DNA from: Dehalococcoidia bacterium
GTDB lineage: Bacteria > Chloroflexota > Dehalococcoidia > SZUA-161
Assembly: GCA_004376205.1 (NCBI GenBank)
Contig: SOKG01000057.1
Coordinates: 1 to 15,023 of the forward strand
Direction: 5' to 3'
Length of the DNA: 15,023 bases
Shown: positions 1-8,147 of the stretch, one piece after another
Layout: each line of letters begins with the position of its first letter
Position numbering within the stretch: position 1 is the stretch's first letter
The notes under the pieces: generated by a model
The model's input: only the letters and a program-made list of their open reading frames with translations
Databases searched by the model: none
Told to the model about the DNA's origin: nothing
Translations under genes and position numbers: made by a program

Positions 1-54
1 CATCCCCAGCGTTGTGCCCCAGTCCGTGGTCCCGACAAGAGCGATCTCTTCCAT
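1..54 (-). CDS. gpsA: Glycerol-3-phosphate dehydrogenase [NAD(P)+], N-terminal fragment
   Basis: Only the first 18 codons lie in the window; the gene runs off the left edge. The reading MEEIALVGTTDWGTTLGM matches the start of GpsA, whose family begins with a beta strand and a dinucleotide-binding loop ending in WGT. GpsA reduces dihydroxyacetone phosphate to sn-glycerol 3-phosphate, the acyl acceptor for PlsY, encoded just upstream, so the pairing makes sense. The middle glycine of the usual GxGxWG loop is threonine here. ATG at 54 has a GGTGAGG-like ribosome site close upstream. An in-frame GTG at 66 would overlap the plsY stop (GTGA) in the style of this operon and lies about 9 nt after a GGAG, so the start could be 66 and add four residues. 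The identification rests on a short fragment plus context. Confidence 0.8.
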   Translation of the reverse strand, partial: MEEIALVGTTDWGTTLGM

Positions 55-62
55 CTCGCGCC

Positions 63-683
63 TCACCCCGTTTGTCTCCTCTCACCCTTCCGCCCCAGCT
101 TGCTCTCCGAGCCCGACAACAGCCTAGCTATATTATCCCGATGCTGCAAAACAATCAAGGCAGCAGCGACCCCCACATAGATGAAGTGCTGTGCCGGAGC
201 CTTGTCCAGAGCGACAAAAGCGGCCATCATCGCCACCGCACTCAGGCCACCCAGCATGGACCCCAGGGAGACATAGCGAGACACAGCAGCGATAATGACG
301 AAGATCGCAAATCCGGAAGCGGCAACCACCGGTGCCATCACAAAAAGTCCGCCCACTGAAGTGGCGACGCCACGTCCACCCCGAAACCTGATGAACACCG
401 ACCAGTTATGCCCGGCGATGGCGGCGAAGCCGGCAGCCATCTCCCCAGCCGGAGTGCCCAGGACGTACCTGGCAAGGACAACAGCAATCACACCCTTAAG
501 CATGTCGGCGATGAGGGCTACAGCAGCAGCCCTGGTGCCAAGGGTGCGTAGCACGTTAGCGCTACCGGTCTTGCCACTGCCATATTCCCTGAGGTCCACA
601 CCGCGAAGCTTGCCCAGCACCAGCCCGGAGGGGATAGAGCCAATCAGGTAACTGCCGACGACCACGGCAGCGAACTCGATCAT
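63..683 (-). CDS. plsY: Acyl-phosphate:glycerol-3-phosphate acyltransferase PlsY
   Basis: This is the integral membrane enzyme that transfers an acyl group from acyl-phosphate to glycerol 3-phosphate, making lysophosphatidate, the first step of phospholipid synthesis. The 206 residues are of normal family length and contain the three PlsY signatures: GSIPSGLVLGKL near 15-26 with REYGSGKTGSANVLR at 32-46, GHNWSVFIRFRGGRGVAT at 91-108, and HRDNIARLLSG at 181-191. Hydrophobic segments lie around 2-20, 52-73, 82-95, 110-135 and 138-180, consistent with a polytopic protein. The ATG overlaps the der stop by four bases (680-683, ATGA), implying translational coupling, and AAAGG lies just upstream. 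The next gene, gpsA, makes its glycerol 3-phosphate substrate. In the second motif, lysine and alanine-asparagine stand where GSGNxGxTN is more usual. Confidence 0.95.
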   Translation of the reverse strand: MIEFAAVVVGSYLIGSIPSGLVLGKLRGVDLREYGSGKTGSANVLRTLGTRAAAVALIADMLKGVIAVVLARYVLGTPAGEMAAGFAAIAGHNWSVFIRFRGGRGVATSVGGLFVMAPVVAASGFAIFVIIAAVSRYVSLGSMLGGLSAVAMMAAFVALDKAPAQHFIYVGVAAALIVLQHRDNIARLLSGSESKLGRKGERRQTG

Positions 684-1995
684 CCTTTGCCCTTTCGCTT
701 GAAGACAAGCTTCAGCGGGGTGCCGCTAAAGCCGAAAGCCTCACGAAGCTTATTCTCCAGGTACCGCTGATAGGAAAAGTGGAGCAGCTTGGGATCGTTC
801 ACAAAGAAAACGAAGGTTGGCGGGTTGACCTCGGCCTGGGTGACGTAGGAGACCTTGAGCTGTCTCCCCTGCACCGAGGGAGGCGAATGAGCAGCCAGAA
901 TCCGACCGACCTCTTCGTTGAGCAAGGCCGTGGGAAGGCGCTTCTGCCTATCCAGCGAAATGTTCTTCGCCGCCGGTAACACCTGGTCGACGCCGCTTCC
1001 GAACTGGGCTGAAACAAACAATATGGGTATACCGGGGAAGAATTTGAGCCTCTGCAGGATCTCTGTAGTGCACGCGGCCGCGTCTATTTCCAGCTCGCTG
1101 GCAAGGTCCCACTTATTCACCGCCAGCACCATCCCCTTTAGCGCCTGATGGATATAGCCAGCGATGTGAGCGTCCTGGGCTGTGATCACCTCAGCAGCCT
1201 CGGTCACCAAAACGGCGACATCCGCCCTTGAGATGGCGCGAAGCGAGCGCATGACGCTGTAGCGTTCAATGCCCCCCTCAACCCGACCGCGGCGGCGAAT
1301 CCCAGCGGTATCGATGAACAGCACAGACTCGCCATCGTACTTGAAGACGGTATCTATGGCGTCGCGGGTCGTCCCAGGGGTCTCGCTCACAATCGCCCTT
1401 TCCTGGCCGAGGATGGTATTGAGCAGCATGGATTTGCCTACGTTGGGGCGGCCCACGATGGCGATCTTCAACATGCCCGGCTCCTCCTCCAGAGGGGTAG
1501 GGAGGGGCAACCTGGCGGCGACCTCTTCCATCAAGTCTGAAACGCCGGTACCGTGATGGGCGCTGATCGCTATCGGCTCGCCAATGCCCAGCTCGTGGAA
1601 CTGAAACGCCTGATGGCGACGCTGGTCGTTGTCCGCCTTATTCACCGCCAGGAGGAGCGGCTTCTGCGAGCGCCTGAGCGCCTCAGCCACCTCAGAATCA
1701 GGAACGGTCACCCCATCCAGAACATCCACCATAAAGATGATGACCTCAGCCTCCTCGATGGCCGCCTCAGCCTGGTCCTGCACCTTTTGCCGCAGGCTGG
1801 AGTCGGGCCTGGGCTCGAGCCCGCCGGTGTCGATCAGGGTCAGCTCGTGATCTCTCCAGGAGATGTCGGCATAGACCCTGTCGCGGGTGGTGCCCGGAAG
1901 GTCCTCGATGATAGCGAGGCGCTCGCCGACCAGACGGTTGAACAGCGTTGACTTGCCCACGTTCGGTCGGCCCACGATAGCGACAATTGGCCTGG

Positions 1996-1999
<4 letters not shown>
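680..1999 (-). CDS. der: Ribosome biogenesis GTPase Der (EngA)
   Basis: Der is a double GTPase that binds the 50S subunit and is needed for its late assembly. The 439 residues show two tandem G domains and a C-terminal KH-like domain. G domain 1 has GRPNVGKST (10-18), DTGG (57-60) and NKAD (120-123). G domain 2 has GRPNVGKSM (183-191), DTAG (230-233), NKWD (295-298) and SAQFGSG (330-336). The KH-like region (about 350-439) ends in a basic tail. An acidic linker lies near 165-175. In G domain 2 the segment VTEAAEVITAQD lacks the aspartate usually seen in the viDAxxGiT pattern; the nucleotide motifs are intact. The ATG at 1999 overlaps the argF stop (ATGA, 1996-1999) and follows an AAAGGT ribosome site. 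It is the second gene of the argF-der-plsY-gpsA operon. Confidence 0.97.
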
Positions 2000-3120
<1,121 letters not shown>

Positions 3121-3155
3121 GCTTCTCCCCCTTCACTACCATCTTAACTGAGCTA

Positions 3156-3161
3156 AGTATA
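3156..3161 (-). promoter_or_regulatory. Candidate -10 element for the argF operon
   Basis: On the minus strand TATACT (one mismatch to TATAAT) lies about 36 bp upstream of the argF ATG. The hexamer 17 bp further upstream, TGGCGA, is a poor -35. A plus-strand TATAAT overlaps the same bases at 3158-3163. The element is plausible because the gene needs a promoter in this 123-bp divergent gap, but the sequence support is modest. Confidence 0.35.
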
Positions 3162-3196
3162 ATACAACGCAGCAGGCTTCGCCACCAGCAGCGGGC

Positions 3197-3226
3197 TTGT
3201 TGGGACTTCGTCCTCAATGCTATAAT
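3197..3226 (+). promoter_or_regulatory. Promoter candidate for folC-fabF with extended -10
   Basis: TATAAT at 3221-3226 is a perfect -10 and is preceded by TGC (3218-3220), giving an extended -10. A weak -35, TTGTTG, lies at 3197-3202 with an 18-bp spacer. Transcription would start near 3233, only about 11 nt before the folC ATG at 3244, and no Shine-Dalgarno sequence is visible there. Confidence 0.6.
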
Positions 3227-3243
3227 AGCCGCAATTTGGTCTG

Positions 3244-4566
3244 ATGAACTACTCAGCAGCAGTCGACTTTATCCTAGAACGTACCGACTATGAGAGGTGG
3301 CCAGGATACGCCTATGCCAACAGGTTCGACCTGCGGCGGATGGAAGACCTGCTGCATCGCTTGGGCGACCCGCATCTCAGCGCCAGGTCTGTTCACATCG
3401 CCGGCTCCAAGGGCAAGGGCAGTACCGCAGCCATGATCGCTGCGGGGCTTCGCGCTGCTGGTCATAAAACCGGCCTCTACACCTCCCCCCATCTCCTCAC
3501 CCTCCGCGAACGGATTAGCCTGGACGGTAAACCGATCCTCAAGCGAGAACTGGCAGACGTGGTAGCCAGCCTTCGACCCCATGCTGAAGAAATGGACCGC
3601 GACCGCACCTATGGGGAACTTACCACCTTCGAGCTACTAACCGTCGCCGCTTTCCTCCACTTCCACCAGAAAGGCGTCGATTTCCAGGTGCTGGAGACAG
3701 GGCTGGGGGGGAGACTGGACGCCACGAATGTGGTAACTCCTGAGGTTTGCGTGATCACCTCGATAAGCCTTGATCACCAGGAGGTACTGGGGAACACTAT
3801 CGCACAGATCGCCGCTGAAAAGGCTGGCATCATCAAGCCGGGGATTCCTGTAGTCAGTTCACCACAAGCCAAAGAGGCAGCGACGGTGCTCAGGGAGACC
3901 TGCCTCGAAAGAGGGGCCAGGCTGATCACTGTGGGAAGCGATATCTCCTGGCAGAGGATCAGCTCCAACCTTTCAGGGCAATCTCTAGAGGTCACAGGGA
4001 TGAGAGGCTCTTACCAGCTCACCCTACCTCTCCTTGGCTCCTATCAGTTGCAGAACGCTGCCACAGCGGTTGCCACTTTGGAGACTCTGGATGTCCCCAA
4101 GGAGAGCATAGAGGTCGGACTGGCCAATACCTATTGGCCGGGTCGCCTGCAAATTATCAGACGCAGGCCGATGTTGGTCGTCGATGGCGCCCATAGCAGT
4201 GATTCGGCAAGGCAGCTCAAAGAGGCCCTTGAGCAGCACTTCCACTTTGACCAATTAATACTTATAATAGGGACATCGGCCGACAAGGATATATCTGGGA
4301 TCGCGGCTGAGCTTGCGCCCATGGCTGATAGCGTTATTGCGACACGATCTCGCCACCCCCGGGCTACCGCGCCCGAGGCGGTGGCTGGTGAGTTCGCTCG
4401 CCTGGGGCTAAGAGCCGAGGTAGCAGAAGACGTTGCCCAGGCCGTAGCGAAGGCGCAAGCGAAAGCAGGAAAACGGGACCTTATCTGCGCCACGGGGTCG
4501 CTATTCCTCGTCGGCGAGGTAATAGAAAACGTAAAGGGCTTGCGTCCAGAGCTCTACCCACAATGA
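3244..4566 (+). CDS. folC: Folylpolyglutamate synthase / dihydrofolate synthase
   Basis: FolC joins glutamate to dihydropteroate and to folates through an ATP-dependent acyl-phosphate intermediate. The 440 residues are of normal length and carry the Mur-ligase-like signatures in order: P-loop GSKGKGSTA (54-62), SPHL (81-84) and ERI (89-91), ETGLGGRLDATN (151-162), SLDH (175-178), the carbamylated-lysine region AEKAGIIK (191-198), NAATA (271-275), WPGRL (298-302), VDGAHS (313-318) and DKD (347-349). This is the only FolC in the window, and sequence alone cannot say whether it has both activities. The start at 3244 lies about 11 nt from the predicted transcription start and has no ribosome site. 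The stop overlaps an in-frame upstream ATG of fabF (ATGA, 4563-4566). On the plus strand this gene is C-rich, consistent with its position on the lagging strand left of the origin. Confidence 0.96.
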   Translation: MNYSAAVDFILERTDYERWPGYAYANRFDLRRMEDLLHRLGDPHLSARSVHIAGSKGKGSTAAMIAAGLRAAGHKTGLYTSPHLLTLRERISLDGKPILKRELADVVASLRPHAEEMDRDRTYGELTTFELLTVAAFLHFHQKGVDFQVLETGLGGRLDATNVVTPEVCVITSISLDHQEVLGNTIAQIAAEKAGIIKPGIPVVSSPQAKEAATVLRETCLERGARLITVGSDISWQRISSNLSGQSLEVTGMRGSYQLTLPLLGSYQLQNAATAVATLETLDVPKESIEVGLANTYWPGRLQIIRRRPMLVVDGAHSSDSARQLKEALEQHFHFDQLILIIGTSADKDISGIAAELAPMADSVIATRSRHPRATAPEAVAGEFARLGLRAEVAEDVAQAVAKAQAKAGKRDLICATGSLFLVGEVIENVKGLRPELYPQ

Positions 4567-4592
4567 AGAGGCAGAGAACAGGCGATGCAGCT

Positions 4593-4599
4593 AAGGAGG
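4593..4599 (+). promoter_or_regulatory. Shine-Dalgarno sequence that decides the fabF start
   Basis: AAGGAGG is a near-perfect ribosome binding site. It lies 5 nt before ATG 4605 and 8 nt before ATG 4608, both in the fabF frame. The earlier in-frame ATG at 4563, which overlaps the folC stop, has no comparable site, so 4605 or 4608 is preferred as the start. Confidence 0.75.
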
Positions 4600-4604
4600 G
4601 GCTT

Positions 4605-6005
4605 ATGATGAGGCAGCCAAGATCGAGAACAGAGCGACAAGCAGAAGCGGTCACCACAGTGGTTGATAAGCAAATCAACGACCTGCTTGGCAGCATCGCG
4701 AAAGAAGAAAGGGGCGAGCCCTCCCCCAAACCACGCCCTTCGAGAGCTGGCAAGGGGAAGAGGGAAAGGCGCCGCGTGGTAATCACCGGGATGGGAGCGA
4801 TAACACCTCTGGGGCTGACCGTCGATGAATACTGGCAGGCATTGGTCGAGGGCAAGTCGGGTATCGGCAAAATCACTCTTTGCGACGTTACTGGGCTGAC
4901 CTGCCAGATAGCCGGCGAGGTGAAGGGCTTCGATCCCCACAACTACATGGAATACAAAGCGACACGAAGGAGGGCTCGGTTCAGCCACTTTATCGTCGCC
5001 TCCACCAGGATTGCCATCGAAGACGCCGGGCTCAACCTCAGCCGTGAGAAGGCAGAGCGCATGGGCGTGGTCGTCGGCAACGGCATTGGCGGCTTCCCCG
5101 AAGCTGAGGAGGGACACCTTGTCCTGCTAGAAAGGGGGGGAATGAGGCTCACTCCCTTTTTCATGCCCATGGTCCTGCCCAACATGGCAGCGGGGCAGAT
5201 CAGCCTTATCTTCGGGCTCAAGGGATTTTCCTCCACCATAACCACCGCCTGCGCTGCCGCAACCCAGGCCATCGGTGACGCACTTGAGGTCATAAGGCAG
5301 AACAAAGCAGATGTCATGGTGGCTGGGGGTACCGAGGCAGCGATATCTCCGACAGGGGTAGCCGGGTTCTGCGTCATGAAGGCCTTGACCACCAGAAATG
5401 ACGAACCGACCAAAGCCAGCCGTCCTTTCGACGCCAAGCGAGATGGCTTCGTTCCCTCAGAGGGGGCCGGGGTCCTGATCCTCGAGAGCTTAGAGCATGC
5501 TCTGCGCCGCGGCGCTCGGATTTACGCCGAGGCTGCTGGCGTCGGTATCTCCTCAGACGCCTACCACGTGACGGCTCCCGATGCTGATGGCTCCGGGGCT
5601 ATCCGGGCAATGCAATGGGCCATTGAAGACGCCAACCTGAAACCCAATGAGATCGACTACATCAACGCCCACGGCACCTCAACACCGATCAACGACCGCA
5701 TCGAAACCCAGGCAATCAAGACGCTCTTCGGAGATTACGCCCATCAATTGCCCATAAGCTCCACCAAATCGATGATCGGGCATCTTCTGGGCGCGTCGGG
5801 GGTAGTGGAAGGCATCGCGTGCGTTAAAGCAATCACCGAGGGCATTATCCATCCCACTATAAATTACGAATACCCTGACCCCGATTGCGACCTGGACTAT
5901 GTACCCAATGTAGCTAGACGCAAAGATGTCAAAGCGGCTCTATCCAATAGCTTCGGCTTCGGGGGGCAGAACGCCTGCCTGGTTTTCAAGAAATTCGAGG
6001 AATAG
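4605..6005 (+). CDS. fabF: 3-oxoacyl-[acyl-carrier-protein] synthase II (KAS II) with N-terminal extension
   Basis: This condensing enzyme elongates fatty acids by decarboxylative Claisen condensation of malonyl-ACP with acyl-ACP. Counting from ATG 4605 the protein has 466 residues. The Cys-His-His triad is complete: C216 in TTACAAATQ, H356 in NAHGTSTP and H393 in MIGHLLGASG, with K388 before it. The intervals 140 and 37 equal those of E. coli FabF (C163, H303, H340). NSFGFGGQNA near the C terminus is the conserved gating-phenylalanine region. The family normally begins at RRVVITGMG, but here about 54 residues precede it: a helix-like stretch ending in INDLLGSIAKEER, then a Pro/Lys/Arg-rich linker. 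Using ATG 4563 would add 14 more residues. It probably shares the folC transcript; no other fab gene lies nearby. Confidence 0.94.
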   Translation: MMRQPRSRTERQAEAVTTVVDKQINDLLGSIAKEERGEPSPKPRPSRAGKGKRERRRVVITGMGAITPLGLTVDEYWQALVEGKSGIGKITLCDVTGLTCQIAGEVKGFDPHNYMEYKATRRRARFSHFIVASTRIAIEDAGLNLSREKAERMGVVVGNGIGGFPEAEEGHLVLLERGGMRLTPFFMPMVLPNMAAGQISLIFGLKGFSSTITTACAAATQAIGDALEVIRQNKADVMVAGGTEAAISPTGVAGFCVMKALTTRNDEPTKASRPFDAKRDGFVPSEGAGVLILESLEHALRRGARIYAEAAGVGISSDAYHVTAPDADGSGAIRAMQWAIEDANLKPNEIDYINAHGTSTPINDRIETQAIKTLFGDYAHQLPISSTKSMIGHLLGASGVVEGIACVKAITEGIIHPTINYEYPDPDCDLDYVPNVARRKDVKAALSNSFGFGGQNACLVFKKFEE

Positions 6006-6171
6006 TGTGAAAGGAGGTAACTGAGGGCGCGCAGGCGCTCCAGAAAGCCCCTTGGGGTTGTGAGCCGTCTTTATGCCACCTTCACCTATCCTATTCTTCT
6101 CCCTCCGCCACGAGCAAGAAATATCCTTTAGGCCAAATTTTTCATTTTCCAAAAAATGCCAGGAAAACATC

Positions 6172-6201
6172 TTGACGCCAAGCCCCGCCGTCTGCTATTC
6201 T
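6172..6201 (+). promoter_or_regulatory. Promoter candidate upstream of dnaA
   Basis: TTGACG (6172-6177, five of six to the -35 consensus) is followed after 18 bp by TATTCT (6196-6201), with TGC just before it as an extended -10. Transcription would start near 6208 and give a leader of about 270 nt before dnaA. Confidence 0.5.
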
Positions 6202-6310
6202 TGTACCCGCATCCCCTCAGCAGTTAGCTTCTTGCTCAGCTTATTCTTACTGGTACTCAATAACCCAGTGTCCCCATGTCCTCCCCAGAAGTGCTCCTGC
6301 TAGAGGAAAT

Positions 6311-6330
6311 GCATCTCTCTTGGGAGATGC
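6311..6330 (+). repeat. Inverted repeat GCATCTC...GAGATGC in the dnaA upstream region
   Basis: Perfect 7-bp arms (6311-6317 and 6324-6330) extend inward through a T-G and a C-G pair, so a stem of about 8 bp with a very small loop can form. There is no T-tract after it. It may be an RNA hairpin in the dnaA leader or a protein-binding dyad. Confidence 0.5.
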
Positions 6331-6386
6331 GATACGGTATAGAGTGCGTTTTCCGGTAGGTAGCGTGCTCTTCTTCTAATGTTCAT

Positions 6387-6413
6387 GTAAGAACAGTCTG
6401 GCGTTGTTCTTGC
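6387..6413 (+). repeat. Inverted repeat AAGAACA-N9-TGTTCTT upstream of dnaA
   Basis: Perfect 7-bp arms lie at 6389-6395 and 6405-6411, extended outward by a T-G wobble and a G-C pair. The centre lies about 81 bp before the dnaA start. It could act as an RNA stem in the leader or as an operator. Confidence 0.55.
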
Positions 6414-6480
6414 TTGTGCGCTGAAACACCGCTCACCGGTGCTGCGGCTGCTTTGTTAAGCTCTAGTAACGGGGGATGGC

Positions 6481-7833
6481 ATGATGAAGGCGAACTCAGC
6501 GGCAGAGGTCTGGCAGGCAGCACTCGAAGAGCTACAACTCAAAGTAAGCCCAGCAAACTATCAGACTTGGTTGAAGAATACGGTGGGATTGGCCCAACGG
6601 GATGGCAGTTTCATCATTGGGGTGCCGAGCAGTTTCGTCACCGAGTCGTTAGAAAAACGCCTAAACCCCTTGATCGAGAAAACCTTAAGCGGCATTACCG
6701 GGCGCAGTTTAAAGGTACAGTTCCAAGTCCATCTGGGTGACGAGGAAGGAGAATTGGGCCCTTCGCCCCCCTCCCTCTCCAACCAGCAACTCAGTCAACG
6801 AGCCAGCCCGCCAAAGTTCAATCGCAGGTACACTTTCGACACATTTTTGGCAGGCACCTGCAATCGTCTAGCACACGCTGCGGCTCAAAGGGTGGCGAAT
6901 GACCCTGGCAACAGCTATAATCCTCTATTCATTTACAGTGGGGTAGGGCTGGGAAAAACCCACCTCCTGCATGCCATCGGCTGGGTGGCATGCCGATCCT
7001 GCCCGCGAGTCATGTATGTAACCGCCGAACAGTTCACCAACGAGTTCATCAGCGCTATCAAAGATGGGAGGAGCGCGGACTTCAGGAACAAATATCGCGG
7101 TGTGGATGTCCTGCTCCTCGACGACATACAGTTCATCGCCGGCAAAGAGCAAACTCAAGAGTGTCTTTTTCATACCTTCAACGACCTGCACAACGCAAGT
7201 AGACAGATCGTCATTAGCTGTGATCGCCCCCCAAGGTCCCTGCCCCTTCTCGAAGATAGGTTGCGCTCCCGCTTCGAGTGGGGACTGATCGTTGATATGC
7301 AGCCGCCGGACCTGGAAACCAGGATCGCCATCCTCCAGAAGAAGGCAGAAGAGCAGAAGACAGCGGTGCCCCCCGAGGTGCTGGACCTAATCGCCCGTCG
7401 CATCCAGAAGAATGTCAGAGAGCTTGAGGGAGCGCTCAACCGCGTCCTGGCCTACTCCAAACTCATCAAGGAGTCGCTCTCCCCCGAGCTGGTAACTAAA
7501 GCTCTGGCGGAGATAACTGCCGATGCCCATAGACGCACCCTCAGCCCTACCGTAATTCTGAACGCGGTGGAAACCTATTATGCCCTCCCTTCGGAGACGC
7601 TTCAGGGGACGAGACGAGACAGACCCCTCTCCGTGGCACGCCAGATGGCGATGTACCTTCTCAGGGAGGAACTGCAATGCTCCTGGACCCAAATCGGGAG
7701 GGAGTTGGGAGGTAGAGACCACAGCACTATCCTCCACGGATACCAAAAGGTCAGCGGTGATATCAACACTGATGCTGCCTTGCTCCGCGACCTGCTTGAG
7801 ATCAGAGAGGGACTCTACAACAAAGCAGGTTAA
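6481..7833 (+). CDS. dnaA: Chromosomal replication initiator protein DnaA
   Basis: DnaA is the AAA+ ATPase that binds DnaA boxes and melts the origin. The 450 residues give the four classic domains: domain I about 1-85, a short Ser/Pro/Gln-rich linker domain II about 86-112, the AAA+ domain III with Walker A GVGLGKTH (154-161), Walker B LLLDD (211-215), arginine finger near R264 and sensor-2 NVRELEGALN (311-320), and the DNA-binding domain IV with the basic loop near 378-396 and the signature around LGGRDHSTILH (409-419). Two adjacent ATGs exist (6481 and 6484); a GGGGGAT site lies 4 or 7 nt upstream. Its DnaA boxes lie immediately downstream. It is transcribed toward the inferred origin, on the lagging strand of the left replichore, and its plus strand is C-rich. 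Confidence 0.98.
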   Translation: MMKANSAAEVWQAALEELQLKVSPANYQTWLKNTVGLAQRDGSFIIGVPSSFVTESLEKRLNPLIEKTLSGITGRSLKVQFQVHLGDEEGELGPSPPSLSNQQLSQRASPPKFNRRYTFDTFLAGTCNRLAHAAAQRVANDPGNSYNPLFIYSGVGLGKTHLLHAIGWVACRSCPRVMYVTAEQFTNEFISAIKDGRSADFRNKYRGVDVLLLDDIQFIAGKEQTQECLFHTFNDLHNASRQIVISCDRPPRSLPLLEDRLRSRFEWGLIVDMQPPDLETRIAILQKKAEEQKTAVPPEVLDLIARRIQKNVRELEGALNRVLAYSKLIKESLSPELVTKALAEITADAHRRTLSPTVILNAVETYYALPSETLQGTRRDRPLSVARQMAMYLLREELQCSWTQIGRELGGRDHSTILHGYQKVSGDINTDAALLRDLLEIREGLYNKAG

Positions 7834-7873
7834 CCCTCTGTCACGAGACATAACATCAAAGTGACATAATTGT

Positions 7874-7882
7874 TGTGGAAAA
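7874..7882 (-). promoter_or_regulatory. DnaA box candidate (one mismatch)
   Basis: TGTGGAAAA on the plus strand differs by one base from TGTGGATAA, the complement of TTATCCACA. Its GGAAAAC also forms the left arm of a 7-bp inverted repeat with GTTTTCC (7877-7883 and 7889-7895). Confidence 0.65.
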
Positions 7883-7914
7883 CCCCTTGTTTTCCGTGGA
7901 AATCTCCCTCGGTT

Positions 7915-7923
7915 TGTGGATAA
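7915..7923 (-). promoter_or_regulatory. Perfect DnaA box
   Basis: TGTGGATAA is the exact complement of the consensus DnaA box TTATCCACA. It lies 82 bp after the dnaA stop and is the strongest box in the gap. Confidence 0.85.
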
Positions 7924-7992
7924 CTCCCTTTTAGTTATGTCTTCTTTTTCAAATGTGGTTTCCCGGTCACTACCCTTCGCTGAACGATAGAT

Positions 7993-8001
7993 AATTCCAC
8001 A
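7993..8001 (+). promoter_or_regulatory. DnaA box candidate
   Basis: AATTCCACA carries the exact TCCACA core and differs from TTATCCACA in the three leading positions only. It is in the opposite orientation to the two boxes at 7874 and 7915. Confidence 0.5.
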
Positions 8002-8057
8002 CCCCCCCCATTTTCTCCTCAGCAACTCCACCAAATCCGCCAATGCTCACAAACAGG

Positions 8058-8066
8058 GTTTCCACA
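8058..8066 (+). promoter_or_regulatory. DnaA box candidate next to the AT-rich element
   Basis: GTTTCCACA has the exact TCCACA core and two mismatches to TTATCCACA. A weaker TTTCCCACA follows directly (8067-8075), giving a tandem pair just before the AT-rich stretch. Confidence 0.55.
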
Positions 8067-8092
8067 TTTCCCACACACTTATAACTATTTAT

Positions 8093-8122
8093 TTTACTCC
8101 AGATACATCTATAGATTATAAT
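8093..8122 (+). promoter_or_regulatory. Promoter candidate for obgE-nadD-pyrE
   Basis: TTTACT (8093-8098) and TATAAT (8117-8122) are separated by 18 bp, predicting a transcript start near 8129 and a leader of about 32 nt. A second TATAAT at 8141-8146 would give an almost leaderless message. AT-rich DNA yields such hexamers by chance, so support is moderate. Confidence 0.4.
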
Positions 8123-8147
8123 TAAGTATAGAGTATTAATTATAATC
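8114..8147. repeat. Perfect 12-bp inverted repeat inside the AT-rich origin segment
   Basis: GATTATAATTAA (8114-8125) and TTAATTATAATC (8136-8147) are exact reverse complements separated by 10 bp. Each arm contains TATAAT. The repeat ends 14 bases before the obgE start and could be a cruciform, an initiator-binding site, or an operator over the obgE promoter. Confidence 0.85.

Larger units (their letters stand above)
6006..6480 (+). other. 475-bp non-coding gap upstream of dnaA, with probable structured leader
   Basis: No convincing gene lies here. An unpaired Shine-Dalgarno-like AAAGGAGGT sits at 6010-6018. A sigma-70-type promoter candidate occurs at 6172-6201. Between it and dnaA there are three stem-loop candidates: 6311-6330, 6387-6413 and 6427-6441. 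No hairpin is followed by a run of T, so I cannot point to an intrinsic terminator after fabF. No good DnaA boxes were seen in this gap; those lie downstream of dnaA. Confidence 0.6.
8079..8147. other. AT-rich stretch, candidate DNA unwinding element
   Basis: About 68 bases with roughly a dozen G or C, against a GC-rich surrounding. It adjoins the last DnaA box and ends 14 bases before obgE. It also supplies TATAAT hexamers that could serve the obgE promoter. Confidence 0.7.

Noticed and set aside
6046..6062. GCCCCTTGGGG after fabF as a terminator
   Set aside because: The loop would be only two bases and no T-run follows.
6073..6303. 76-codon plus-strand frame between fabF and dnaA
   Set aside because: No ribosome site, no recognisable domain, and it crosses the dnaA promoter candidate.
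6391..6409. LexA (SOS) box upstream of dnaA
   Set aside because: The GAAC and GTTC half-sites are 11 bp apart, not 4, so the known box does not fit.
7387..8043. 218-residue minus-strand open frame across the end of dnaA and the origin
   Set aside because: It is antisense to a certain dnaA gene over most of its length, runs through the DnaA boxes, and its translation resembles no family I know.
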